Both the position numbers and the translations under genes were made by a program. This document shows positions 54,759 through 63,122 of a DNA stretch of 64,000 nucleotides, in pieces. The notes under the pieces were generated by a model. The model did no database searches, was not told where the DNA came from, and saw only the letters and a program-made list of their open reading frames with translations. The stretch spans positions 5,084,001 to 5,148,000 of the forward strand of contig CBDDLL010000001.1 in NCBI GenBank assembly GCA_965230625.1, read 5' to 3'. How positions within the stretch are numbered: position 1 is the stretch's first letter; each line of letters opens with the position of its first letter. Source of the DNA: Saccharicrinis sp965230625 (GTDB lineage Bacteria > Bacteroidota > Bacteroidia > Bacteroidales > Marinilabiliaceae).

Positions 54759-56183
54759 ATGAAACGATACAAACTATCATTAATTTGCTTAGCACTATTA
54801 GGGTTATTTTTTAGCCAAACAAATGCGCAAAATGAAAAACCTAATATTATAGTATTTATGGCAGATGATGCAGGATATGCAGATTTTGGTTTCATGGGAT
54901 CAAAGGATTTAAAAACTCCTAATATTGATCGCATTGCTAAAGAAGGTATCCATTTTACCGATGCTCATGTTACAGGTTCTGTTTGTAGTCCATCAAGAGC
55001 AGGTTTTTTAACTGGTAGATATCAACAACGTTTTGGACACGAAATGAATAGTCCTGGTAAAGGATTAGGTATGGATCCAAGCGAAAAAACCATAGCTGAT
55101 GTTTTAAAAACTGCAGGATATAAAACAGCCTGTTTTGGTAAATGGCATGTGGGTAGTGATGAACAATTTCATCCAAATAATAGAGGCTTTGACGAATTTC
55201 ATGGAATTTTAGGGGGACACAGACCATACTTTCCTAGTGCAAAAGCAGATAAACCAGGTGCACACACTGCTGTTCAACACAACGGGAAGTATACAACATT
55301 TACCGGATATTACACTGATTTTTTAGGTGACATAACAATTGATTACATTGATAAAAATAAAAGTAATCCTTTCTTTGTTTTCCTTTCGTTTACAGCTGTA
55401 CATACTCCAATGCAAGCTAAAAAGGAAGATTTAGCTCTTTTTAAAGGACACCCCCGTCAAACTTTAGCTGCTATGACATGGGCTATGGACCGTGCTGTGG
55501 GTAATGTGTTGAAAAAACTTGAAGATGAAAAACTACTTAATAATACCCTTATTTTCTTTTTAAGCGACAACGGAGGTTCTCCTAAAAATACATCAAGCGT
55601 TGAACCATTAAAAGGATATAAAGGTGTTGAGTTTGAAGGTGGACATAGAGTAGCCTATGCAATGATGTGGAAAAATAAATTAAACGGAGGAGTAACCAAC
55701 TATCAAATGGTTTCGTCCATGGACATTTTTGCCACATCAATTAAAGCTGCTGGAATAGAGAAAACAACCGGTAAACCTTTAGATGGAGTTGATTTAGTGC
55801 CATACCTTACAGGAGAAAATAAAGGAACTCCTCACAAAACGTTATTCTGGAGAATGGGAAGAGCCAATGCCATGCGATATAACAACTATAAAATGATAGC
55901 AGCAGATGAAGTTGGAAGTGTTTTATACGATCTGGATGCAGACATAACGGAAAGTAAAAATATAAAGGATTCTAAAACTGAAACTTACTCTCTACTTCGT
56001 GATGAATATAGTAAATGGGAAGAAGGAACCATTGAAAAACTTTGGAATGTATCACATGGATGGCATATCGTAAAAGGATACATGTATAAGGATTTGTTTG
56101 AAAATAAAAAACCAAGAATAATGGGACCTGGGCAGCTTAAAAATTTAAAACCAGAACAAAAGGAAGCCTTTGATAAAGAATAA
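54759..56183 (+). CDS. Secreted S1-family sulfatase (S1_19-like)
   Basis: A 474-residue sulfatase with a cleavable signal peptide (FFSQTNAQ) and no lipobox, so probably periplasmic. Metal site: MADDAGYADFGFMG. The formylglycine motif is VCSPSRAGFLTGRYQQRFGHE with Cys76. This extended string is characteristic of the S1_19 group, many of which act on marine galactans and fucans. FLSDNGGSP holds the later metal ligands. No T9SS tail is present. It is followed 188 bp downstream by the LamG-GH30 gene on the same strand, which has its own leader element. The substrate position is not predictable. Confidence 0.92.
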   Translation: MKRYKLSLICLALLGLFFSQTNAQNEKPNIIVFMADDAGYADFGFMGSKDLKTPNIDRIAKEGIHFTDAHVTGSVCSPSRAGFLTGRYQQRFGHEMNSPGKGLGMDPSEKTIADVLKTAGYKTACFGKWHVGSDEQFHPNNRGFDEFHGILGGHRPYFPSAKADKPGAHTAVQHNGKYTTFTGYYTDFLGDITIDYIDKNKSNPFFVFLSFTAVHTPMQAKKEDLALFKGHPRQTLAAMTWAMDRAVGNVLKKLEDEKLLNNTLIFFLSDNGGSPKNTSSVEPLKGYKGVEFEGGHRVAYAMMWKNKLNGGVTNYQMVSSMDIFATSIKAAGIEKTTGKPLDGVDLVPYLTGENKGTPHKTLFWRMGRANAMRYNNYKMIAADEVGSVLYDLDADITESKNIKDSKTETYSLLRDEYSKWEEGTIEKLWNVSHGWHIVKGYMYKDLFENKKPRIMGPGQLKNLKPEQKEAFDKE

Positions 56184-56274
56184 ATTTCATTTTCAATAGC
56201 TATAAAACTTTTACCAACTATTGATTAACGAAATAAACAATTAAGATATAGAAGAGAACGAGATTAAAACAATT

Positions 56275-56352
56275 ATGAAACGACCATATAAATTTGATAA
56301 TCCATATCTAAGCATAACAGGATAATCAAGTTTATTTGGGAGTTTCATATGG
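56275..56352 (+). promoter_or_regulatory. Bipartite leader element, copy 5 (upstream of the GH30 gene)
   Basis: TATGAAACGACCATAT (from 56274) is followed by GGGAGTTTCATATGG (56338-56352), 20 nt before the ATG at 56372. ATGAAAC and GTTTCAT, and CCATAT and ATATGG, are mutually complementary. This copy can therefore form a stem. Confidence 0.5.
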
Positions 56353-56371
56353 TAAATTAAATTTTAAATAC

Positions 56372-59014
56372 ATGAAAAAACTATCTACACTCATTGCAAT
56401 TATTACACTTTTTTTTGTATTAAAAACAAGTGCACAAACACCTTTATTTACATTAGATTTCGAAGATGCTAGTTTACCTTCCGGGGTAACAAAAGCCGAT
56501 GGTGCAATTAGTCTTAATACAAGTACTAGCACTTTATATGATGCATTCGCAACCGAACCAACAACTATTGATGTTAAAACTGGTAACTATTCATTACAGA
56601 TGGCAAATTCTGGTTATCTTAAATTTGATGAAACCATTCTTAATAAAGATGCATTTTCTATTTCGTTTTGGGTTAAATGGATTGATGATGGAGTTAATGC
56701 AGGTGAAGAACTTAAGGATGGAGTTATCAATTATGCTGGTTTAATTGATCTTTATGGTACAGTAAGTGGTTCTGAAACTGTAATTCATGCGGTTGATGCC
56801 AATAACACCACAACCTTACGAGTATACAAAAATGGAAAAGTAGATGCTGGTTTTGAAGATTTAAGTAAAAATCGAGTTTGGACTTATATTACTTATACAT
56901 CAGATGCTTCCAATGGTAAATTGTATGCTAATGGTCAATTAATTCATTCCCGATCTCATTCGGCAGAGTTTGCTTCAATGGAGAATATGCAACTATACTT
57001 AGGTACTAAGCTTAATGAAACTACTTTTGAACCTAAACTAAAATCTGAGAATGACCCTGCACGCTTCCAAGGATTCTGCGGATATTTTGATGATGTGCAA
57101 CTATATAACACTTCTCTATCAGCCGAAGAGGTGCTTGCTAATTTTGAAGAATCAGGCTCATTGTATAATAGTATTAACGTATTTATTGATGATTATCAAC
57201 AGCAACTAGTTGGAGTTGGTGGTTCAACTGGACTATATGTTGCAAACTATTGCAATATGCCTTATGAAAAGCAAGTTTTAGCTTCTGAAATGATTGCGAA
57301 GGACATTAATCTTAGGTGGATAAAACATTACTCTCGTGGACCTGTAAATGAAAACCTTTCTATGTATCAAAATGTGGTCAAATTTTACAAAAACACACGA
57401 GATGTAAATCCCAATGTAGAAATGGTAATGTGCGTAAGCAACCTACCTGATGAAATAGAATTTAAAGATAAAGATGGAAAGGCAATTAGTAATGACTATG
57501 ATCCTTCCATTCCTGGCGTATATGATACTATTGCCGAATACTATTTTGAAATAATAAAATGGTTCCATGACCAAGATGTAGAAGTAACCACCTTGGATGT
57601 AATTAACGAAGAGGGATATGCAGAAAAGAGAGTTGACTTATTTGGAATTGTAATTGAAAAATTAGAAGCCATCTTAGCTGACGAAGACAGAAATCCCGGA
57701 CGCGCAATAAAACGACCTATAATTATGGGCCCTAGTAGTTGGAGTGCAGCCTCTGTAACCAAATGGGTAAATGGCTTTAAGGCTAATGGTACTGCATGGA
57801 ATAATGTTGACGTAATTGCTACCCATGGTTATCAAAATGGTGATTTTAATACTTATTCCGAAGGACATGCAGTAGCTGATGGTAAACCTTTTTATAATAG
57901 CGAGCAAACCGGAAAAATTCAGGATGATGAAGGCACTGGTATTAATGCTGTTGATCCAATAGCCAGGCAATGGGTATCTGGTGAAGAACCAGAATACATT
58001 GGTGATGTTTCCATAGCTATGCGAATGACTGATTTCATTAATGCAGGCGGCGATGCTTTTTATATTTTTCAACTGAATAATACAAAAGGAAATAACGCTG
58101 CATTAATTAAAACAAAAAACAATGGTACAGTTGAGAAGTCGCAAGTTTATGATGGCTTTAAACAAATTAGTTCAACTCAACCATATCAAAGCCATAGAGT
58201 TAGCAGAGAACTAGTTGGTTTGGATAATTTTAAAATCCTCACCATGAGAAAGCAAAACGAAGATACCGTTTATGTACATGCAACCAACTTATGGCCAAAT
58301 AATGAGCGCATTATCATTAAACTCACCGATAGTGAAGGTAATCAATTAGGCATAAAAGAAATAAAAGCATGGGTTAGTGACGAATACAAGGATAATGAAT
58401 TGGTATTAGAAGAGACTTATGCTCAAAGTAGTAATTTGTTCCTTTACAATGCTACCCCACATAGTGTTAATTCTTTTAAAATTGTGGTTGATCCTGCTGG
58501 ATACGATAACGAAAGACAAATACAGGAAATATCATTTGAAGCAATAACTGACAAAACAACTACAGGAAACAATTTTGAAATATCTGCAACATCTAATTCT
58601 AATTTAGATGTTGTTTTCGAAGTCATAAGTGGTCCTGCTACTGTCAATGGTAATACAGTATCTTTAACTGGCGCAACTGGGGAAGTTGTTATCAAGGCAT
58701 ATCAAGAAGGCAACGACGAATGGTTAGCAGCAGAAACTGTCTTTCAATCATTCAATGTAGATATTTCCTCTTCTATTGATAATCTTGAATTAAGTACTAA
58801 AATTTATCCAAATCCAGCAAAAGATTACTTAACAGTTGAATCAGAACAAGATGGTTTATTAGAGATGTTTAATTTATTTGGTCAGAAAGTGATTGAGGCA
58901 GCAGTATATACTGGTACAAAAAATACTTTTTACACAAATGAGATTCCTAAGGGTCAATACGTTATTAAAATTACAACTAATAATATCGAAACACATAAAA
59001 TTATAATACAATAA
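56372..59014 (+). CDS. Secreted GH30-like hydrolase with N-terminal LamG and C-terminal T9SS domains
   Basis: I start at ATG 56372 (MKKLSTLIAIITLFFVLKTS, signal peptide); an upstream in-frame ATG at 56336 lies inside the leader. The product is 880 residues. Residues about 22-265 are a LamG domain shared with the 32055 protein. The middle (about 270-600) is a clan GH-A barrel of GH30 type: VGVGGSTGLYVANYCNMP, acid/base Glu413 in TLDVINEEG, ATHGYQ, and nucleophile Glu511 in FYNSEQTG. A beta-sandwich typical of GH30 follows (about 610-710; SRELVGLDNFKILTMRKQ). A linker and a T9SS sorting domain end the protein (KIYPNPAKDYLTVES). GH30 members include beta-1,6-galactanases, which would match the GH43 galactanase-like enzyme, but other GH30 activities are possible. 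Confidence 0.85.
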   Translation: MKKLSTLIAIITLFFVLKTSAQTPLFTLDFEDASLPSGVTKADGAISLNTSTSTLYDAFATEPTTIDVKTGNYSLQMANSGYLKFDETILNKDAFSISFWVKWIDDGVNAGEELKDGVINYAGLIDLYGTVSGSETVIHAVDANNTTTLRVYKNGKVDAGFEDLSKNRVWTYITYTSDASNGKLYANGQLIHSRSHSAEFASMENMQLYLGTKLNETTFEPKLKSENDPARFQGFCGYFDDVQLYNTSLSAEEVLANFEESGSLYNSINVFIDDYQQQLVGVGGSTGLYVANYCNMPYEKQVLASEMIAKDINLRWIKHYSRGPVNENLSMYQNVVKFYKNTRDVNPNVEMVMCVSNLPDEIEFKDKDGKAISNDYDPSIPGVYDTIAEYYFEIIKWFHDQDVEVTTLDVINEEGYAEKRVDLFGIVIEKLEAILADEDRNPGRAIKRPIIMGPSSWSAASVTKWVNGFKANGTAWNNVDVIATHGYQNGDFNTYSEGHAVADGKPFYNSEQTGKIQDDEGTGINAVDPIARQWVSGEEPEYIGDVSIAMRMTDFINAGGDAFYIFQLNNTKGNNAALIKTKNNGTVEKSQVYDGFKQISSTQPYQSHRVSRELVGLDNFKILTMRKQNEDTVYVHATNLWPNNERIIIKLTDSEGNQLGIKEIKAWVSDEYKDNELVLEETYAQSSNLFLYNATPHSVNSFKIVVDPAGYDNERQIQEISFEAITDKTTTGNNFEISATSNSNLDVVFEVISGPATVNGNTVSLTGATGEVVIKAYQEGNDEWLAAETVFQSFNVDISSSIDNLELSTKIYPNPAKDYLTVESEQDGLLEMFNLFGQKVIEAAVYTGTKNTFYTNEIPKGQYVIKITTNNIETHKIIIQ

Positions 59015-59076
59015 CTTTTATTGTAATAATATTGTATAAAAGTAGTCCTTAACACCATAATTAATAGATTTGTTTT

Positions 59077-59124
59077 ACAAGTATCAAGACTAAATTCTCA
59101 TTTTGCTCTTGATACTTGTTTTTT
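59077..59124 (+). terminator. Intrinsic terminator after the GH30 gene
   Basis: Perfect 12-bp inverted repeat ACAAGTATCAAG / CTTGATACTTGT, followed by six T. It lies 63 bp after the stop at 59014. Confidence 0.85.
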
Positions 59125-59429
59125 CTTCTGGTTTAATACCAACAACCTCCTCAAATTATCACTATAATTTTATTCTTTTAGTTTATTTAATGCATACGAA
59201 GTATACTCAAAAGAGTGGTTTACCATCATAAATGAGCATTTTGAGGTGATTTTAACGTAGAAATTGGAATGCATAGGATTCAAACAAGTTCATAAAGTAA
59301 TAAAGTCGAAAGTTAAAAGTCTATCCAAATAAAATGTCAGCTTAGAATACTGGATGTGAGCAAAATACTAACACGACAGCTCGGTTGGAATTGACAAACT
59401 TATTACCTGTTATTTTTTGAACGCTATAC

Positions 59430-59580
59430 TGAATTGTTTTTAAATCAAATATTTAGGCTAAAGCCAATTCTCATCTTTGCTATATCACACGGGATAAATC
59501 CCGTGCCTATTTATTAAAACATATAAGTTTCAAAGTTTCATACATCAAAAGGCAACAATCCTGTTTTTGCATAAAAAGTT
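59430..59580 (-). repeat. REP-like dispersed repeat, copy B
   Basis: About 150 bp that, read on the minus strand, aligns with 46462-46612. Its core is the perfect palindrome CACGGGAT-AA-ATCCCGTG (59488-59505). The sequence between the terminator at 59124 and this repeat (about 300 bases) holds no gene that I can see. Confidence 0.6.
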
Positions 59581-59634
59581 TTTAAATTGCTAATCTTCAA
59601 CCATTAATTCACATCATTCACTTTTTTAACTAAC

Positions 59635-59680
59635 ATTCCCCTATTTCTATGAAAAATATTTTTCATAAAAATAGGGGAAT
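59635..59680. terminator. 46-bp near-perfect palindrome, probable terminator of sulfatase 59749-61173
   Basis: Two 23-bp arms (starting ATTCCCCTATTT, ending AAATAGGGGAAT) meet without a spacer and have a single mismatch. It lies 69 bp downstream of the minus-strand sulfatase stop. The arm length is greater than a simple terminator needs. Confidence 0.6.
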
Positions 59681-59748
59681 CCACAATTTAATTTTATTGC
59701 TAATCAGCTCGTTTTTTATCCTCCAATTAACAATAAATCACTATCTCT

Positions 59749-61173
59749 TTACTTTTGTTTAGACGCTTTTTTCTCATGAAAAAGTCTAAATTGTTTATAA
59801 GGTGATTTTGTATGAGCTTCTTTCATGATAGTGGCTAGTTCCTTTACTTTTTCGGGATACTTTTCTGCCACATTATTCTTTTCTTCAGGATCTTTATTCA
59901 AATTATAAAGTTCCAAAGGTAGATCTTCTAATTTTGCTTTTAATTTTACAGCTTTCCATCCATCTTTTAAAACTGCAACTTTACCCCCTTTTTCATAGAA
60001 TTCCCAATACAAATATTCATGCTGCTTCTGTTCATCTTTTTTACCTAATATGGTTGGCAAAAAGCTTATTCCATCAGTATTCTTTGGTGCATCTACTTTA
60101 ATTAAATCACACATGGTTGGTAAAAAATCCCAAAATGCAGATACATGATCGGATGTAGTACCATTTTTTACTTTTCCTGGCCAACGTACAATCATTGGTA
60201 CATTAACTCCTCCTTCGTATAAATCTCTTTTCTGTCCTCTTAAATCACCATTACTATCAAACCTCTTATGATCATGTCCTCCTGCACTATGAGGTCCATT
60301 GTCACTAGCAAATATAACCAGGGTGTTTTCATCCAATCCTAAATCCTTCAAATGCTGCATTATTTCGCCCACTTCCCAATCTAATCTGTTTACCATTCCG
60401 GCAAACGTTGTTTTTGGATCTTCACAATGAGAATATGACTTACCAGTATAAGGTACTTCTTTAAACATTCCTTTATAAGGTTCCTTTGACTTTTCTGGTG
60501 CATAAAGCTGTGCATGTGGTAATAAAGCAGAGTAATTTAAAAAGAATGGTTCATCTTTATGATCTGTTATATATTTTTTTACTTCTTTTAAAAACTCATC
60601 ATGTATATATGTATCTCCTGCATATGTTTTTAAACCACCATTATTAGGAAAAACAACTTCTTCACTATTGCGGTAAACTTTATCAGGAAAGTAAGAATGA
60701 GCAGCTTTATGTGAAAGAAATCCATAAAAATAATCAAAACCCATTTTATTAACCTGCCCAACTTCACAATTACAACCAGTGCCGGCTTTACCAATCATTG
60801 CTGTATGGTATCCTGCTTTTTGCATAATATGCCCAACAGTAACTGTACCTTCTGATAATTGAAACTGACCATTCCCTCTAACTTCGGTATGTCCTGTATG
60901 CTGACCTGTTAATAAGCAAGAACGCGATGGAGCACAAACAGTACTACCCGAATGATGTTTCGTAAACTTCATCCCTTCAGCGGCTAGTTTATCAACATTA
61001 GGAGTTTTTATTTTTTTTTGTCCATAACAACTTAAATCACCATATCCTAAATCATCAGCAAGAATATAAATAACATTTGGCTTTTCAACATCTTTTTTTC
61101 CTTGACATGAAAGTAAAACCGGACTAAATACCAGGCTTGCAAAAAGCAAGTAAATTAAACTAAATCTAGACAT
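59749..61173 (-). CDS. Lipoprotein S1-family sulfatase (arylsulfatase A-like)
   Basis: A 474-residue sulfatase, membrane-anchored through a lipobox (PVLLSC, Cys23). Metal site: LADDLGYGDLSCYG. Formylglycine motif: VCAPSRSCLLTGQHTGHTEVR with Cys80. Later metal ligands: FASDNGPHSAGGHDHKRFD. The C-half motifs DLYEGGVNVPMIVRWPG and DHVSAFWDFLPTMCDL follow. It is closest in the window to 5643-7124 and to the sulfatase domain of 33318-36422. It stands alone on the minus strand between the GH30 gene and the tail-fibre/RHS region. The charged C-terminus (FHEKKASKQK) has no sorting domain. Substrate unknown. Confidence 0.92.
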   Translation of the reverse strand: MSRFSLIYLLFASLVFSPVLLSCQGKKDVEKPNVIYILADDLGYGDLSCYGQKKIKTPNVDKLAAEGMKFTKHHSGSTVCAPSRSCLLTGQHTGHTEVRGNGQFQLSEGTVTVGHIMQKAGYHTAMIGKAGTGCNCEVGQVNKMGFDYFYGFLSHKAAHSYFPDKVYRNSEEVVFPNNGGLKTYAGDTYIHDEFLKEVKKYITDHKDEPFFLNYSALLPHAQLYAPEKSKEPYKGMFKEVPYTGKSYSHCEDPKTTFAGMVNRLDWEVGEIMQHLKDLGLDENTLVIFASDNGPHSAGGHDHKRFDSNGDLRGQKRDLYEGGVNVPMIVRWPGKVKNGTTSDHVSAFWDFLPTMCDLIKVDAPKNTDGISFLPTILGKKDEQKQHEYLYWEFYEKGGKVAVLKDGWKAVKLKAKLEDLPLELYNLNKDPEEKNNVAEKYPEKVKELATIMKEAHTKSPYKQFRLFHEKKASKQK

Positions 61174-61449
61174 ATTTTAATTTTATATTTTAACCACAAA
61201 ACTAACATACACCTAACCGATTCTTTAATAATAATTGAGCAAATATTGTTGTAAATTATTCAATATCGATGCTTATTTTGTAAATATTTAAGCATTCACC
61301 AAGCCTACCATTAACTTATTCAATCATTTAGGGATTTTATTATGCTAAGGTTGTATTTTAATGCTTCTTCAACTGAAATTAAAAAAACATGAATTACTAA
61401 GGTATATTGGTTAACTAAAGTATTAAAACAACGAAGTTGATATTTATTA

Positions 61450-61751
61450 TAATCTTTAACATTTAATAATACTTACTACATTGGTAATAATCTTCATTTC
61501 CCTTTATTTGCATTACTTTTTTAACCTCATAAAAACAATTTGAATCTATCTTATTATTAACACTTAACCTGAACAACAAACTATGACTAAGACTTAAAAT
61601 ATTTACTACACAAAATTAAAATGCTTCTTAAGCGAATATCTTTTTAAAGAAGTATATCAATTCAAATAAACATATTTTTTTTAATTGGCACAGAAAGTCA
61701 ACTAATAAGCTAGTTGATATAATTGTGCACTAACACTAAATTTTAAATAAA
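61450..61751 (+). promoter_or_regulatory. Structured leader of tail-fibre-like gene, copy 2
   Basis: Homologous to 44895-45197. TTTAACATTTAATAATACTT and CTTTATTTGCA are conserved. The two hairpins keep their positions but not their sequence: TTCTT...AAGAA (about 61624-61661), and TCAACTA-ATAAGC-TAGTTGA (61698-61717) enclosed by GCACA...TGTGC ending at 61728. The ATG follows at 61752. The remaining sequence back to 61174 shows no gene. Confidence 0.5.
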
Positions 61752-62993
61752 ATGAAGAGATTAATAACACTTTTAATGATTGGATTTATAGGGTTGAATG
61801 CTTGGTGTCAGAAAGATATTGATATGGCAAGATTTAAACTATCATTTAGTAGCCATCCATCCGGCTTTAATTATATCTACAGCATATCGAGCAGTAATTC
61901 TACTAACGGTTATTGGAATTTTACATCCAGATTTGATGATATTATTTTTAATTCCGGTATTAATAATTCAAATAGAAGAAGGACTATTTTTAAAGTAGGG
62001 GAAGTCGAACAAGCAAGATTTGCCATTAATCACTGTTTTGGAGTTGGAACAAATAATCCACAACGTAAATTACATGTTGGTAAAGGTGGGAATATTTTTA
62101 AAGGTACATATAATAGTAGGACTATAGCAAGTTTTGAAAATAATAATACAAATGGAACAACTATTTCTATTATTGGCAAATCAACCGGGTATAGTGGTAT
62201 CTTTTTAGGTGATGAAGATATGGAAACCGCAGGGCAGATAAGCTATTTTCATACTGATAATAGTTTACGTTTGGGTTCACAAAATAGTAATAATGATTTA
62301 ATAATTAATAAAGATGGAAATGTTGGTATTGGAACTACTGATCCTAAAGCAAAGCTTGAAGTTGCAGGAGATATTGCCATTGCAAGAACTTCCAAATTTA
62401 AATTTCTGGAGAAAGTTAATGGAGGTGACCGAGCATATATTAGGTCTACAAATGGGGAAAATGGAGAAACATATAACTCGTTGATATTTGCAGTAGGAGC
62501 TGGAAAAGAGAGATTATTTATCAATGGTAATAACGGCTATATAGGTATTGGAAAGAAAAAACCAAATTATGAACTTGATGTTTGCGGAACTGTTCGCGCT
62601 AAAGAAGTAAAAGTTGAAGAGTTTACTTGCTCTAATGGTTCTTTTAATGGCAACCTTGCCGCCAACAACATCACAGTTAAAGCCAACGGCAATACAGCCG
62701 ACTTCGTTTTTGAGGAAGATTATAGTTTACGTGAGCTCTCTGAAGTAGAAAACTTTATAAAAACCAATAAACACTTACCTGATATTCCTAGTGCTACAGA
62801 AATGGAAGAGCAAGGCGTAAATTTGGCAGAGATGAATAAGTTGCTCCTACAGAAGGTGGAAGAACTGACATTATATAGCATAGGGCTTGAGAAAGCTAGA
62901 AAAAGGGAAATTGAAGATAGAAAGATATTAGAGAATCAAGTTACTACTTTAACTGAACGATTGGAGAAAATAGAAAAATTACTTAATAAATAA
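61752..62993 (+). CDS. Tail-fibre-like secreted protein with VGIGT repeats and C-terminal coiled coil (copy 2)
   Basis: A 413-residue paralogue of 45198-46331. It has a signal peptide (GLNAWCQKD), a beta-rich body with the motif FGVGTNNPQRKLHV, NVGIGTTDPKAKLEV and YIGIGKKKPNYELDV, and a region nearly identical in both copies (NITVKANGNTADFVFEEDYS; LPDIPSATEMEEQGVNLAEM; NKLLLQKVEELTLY). The last 45 residues form a coiled coil. It lies 129 bp upstream of an RHS-type gene on the same strand. Such fibre-like genes followed by RHS genes are common in Bacteroidota; the fibre may act as an accessory or display protein for the RHS product, but this is inference. Confidence 0.82.
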   Translation: MKRLITLLMIGFIGLNAWCQKDIDMARFKLSFSSHPSGFNYIYSISSSNSTNGYWNFTSRFDDIIFNSGINNSNRRRTIFKVGEVEQARFAINHCFGVGTNNPQRKLHVGKGGNIFKGTYNSRTIASFENNNTNGTTISIIGKSTGYSGIFLGDEDMETAGQISYFHTDNSLRLGSQNSNNDLIINKDGNVGIGTTDPKAKLEVAGDIAIARTSKFKFLEKVNGGDRAYIRSTNGENGETYNSLIFAVGAGKERLFINGNNGYIGIGKKKPNYELDVCGTVRAKEVKVEEFTCSNGSFNGNLAANNITVKANGNTADFVFEEDYSLRELSEVENFIKTNKHLPDIPSATEMEEQGVNLAEMNKLLLQKVEELTLYSIGLEKARKREIEDRKILENQVTTLTERLEKIEKLLNK

Positions 62994-63122
62994 CAAGTCT
63001 ATTTCATTAGAGTTTTTTTTCACCGACTAATTTCTTGTTTAAAAAACATGGGAGATAAATTAGATTAGTTTGTTTAATTGAGACTTTACTAAAAAAAAAG
63101 TAATAAATTAAAAATATCATAG

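Noticed and set aside
7142..56352. The bipartite leader as a known riboswitch (cobalamin, TPP, SAM types)
   Set aside because: At 70-90 nt with only two short conserved boxes, it shows none of the core motifs of those classes, and the downstream genes are not cofactor genes.
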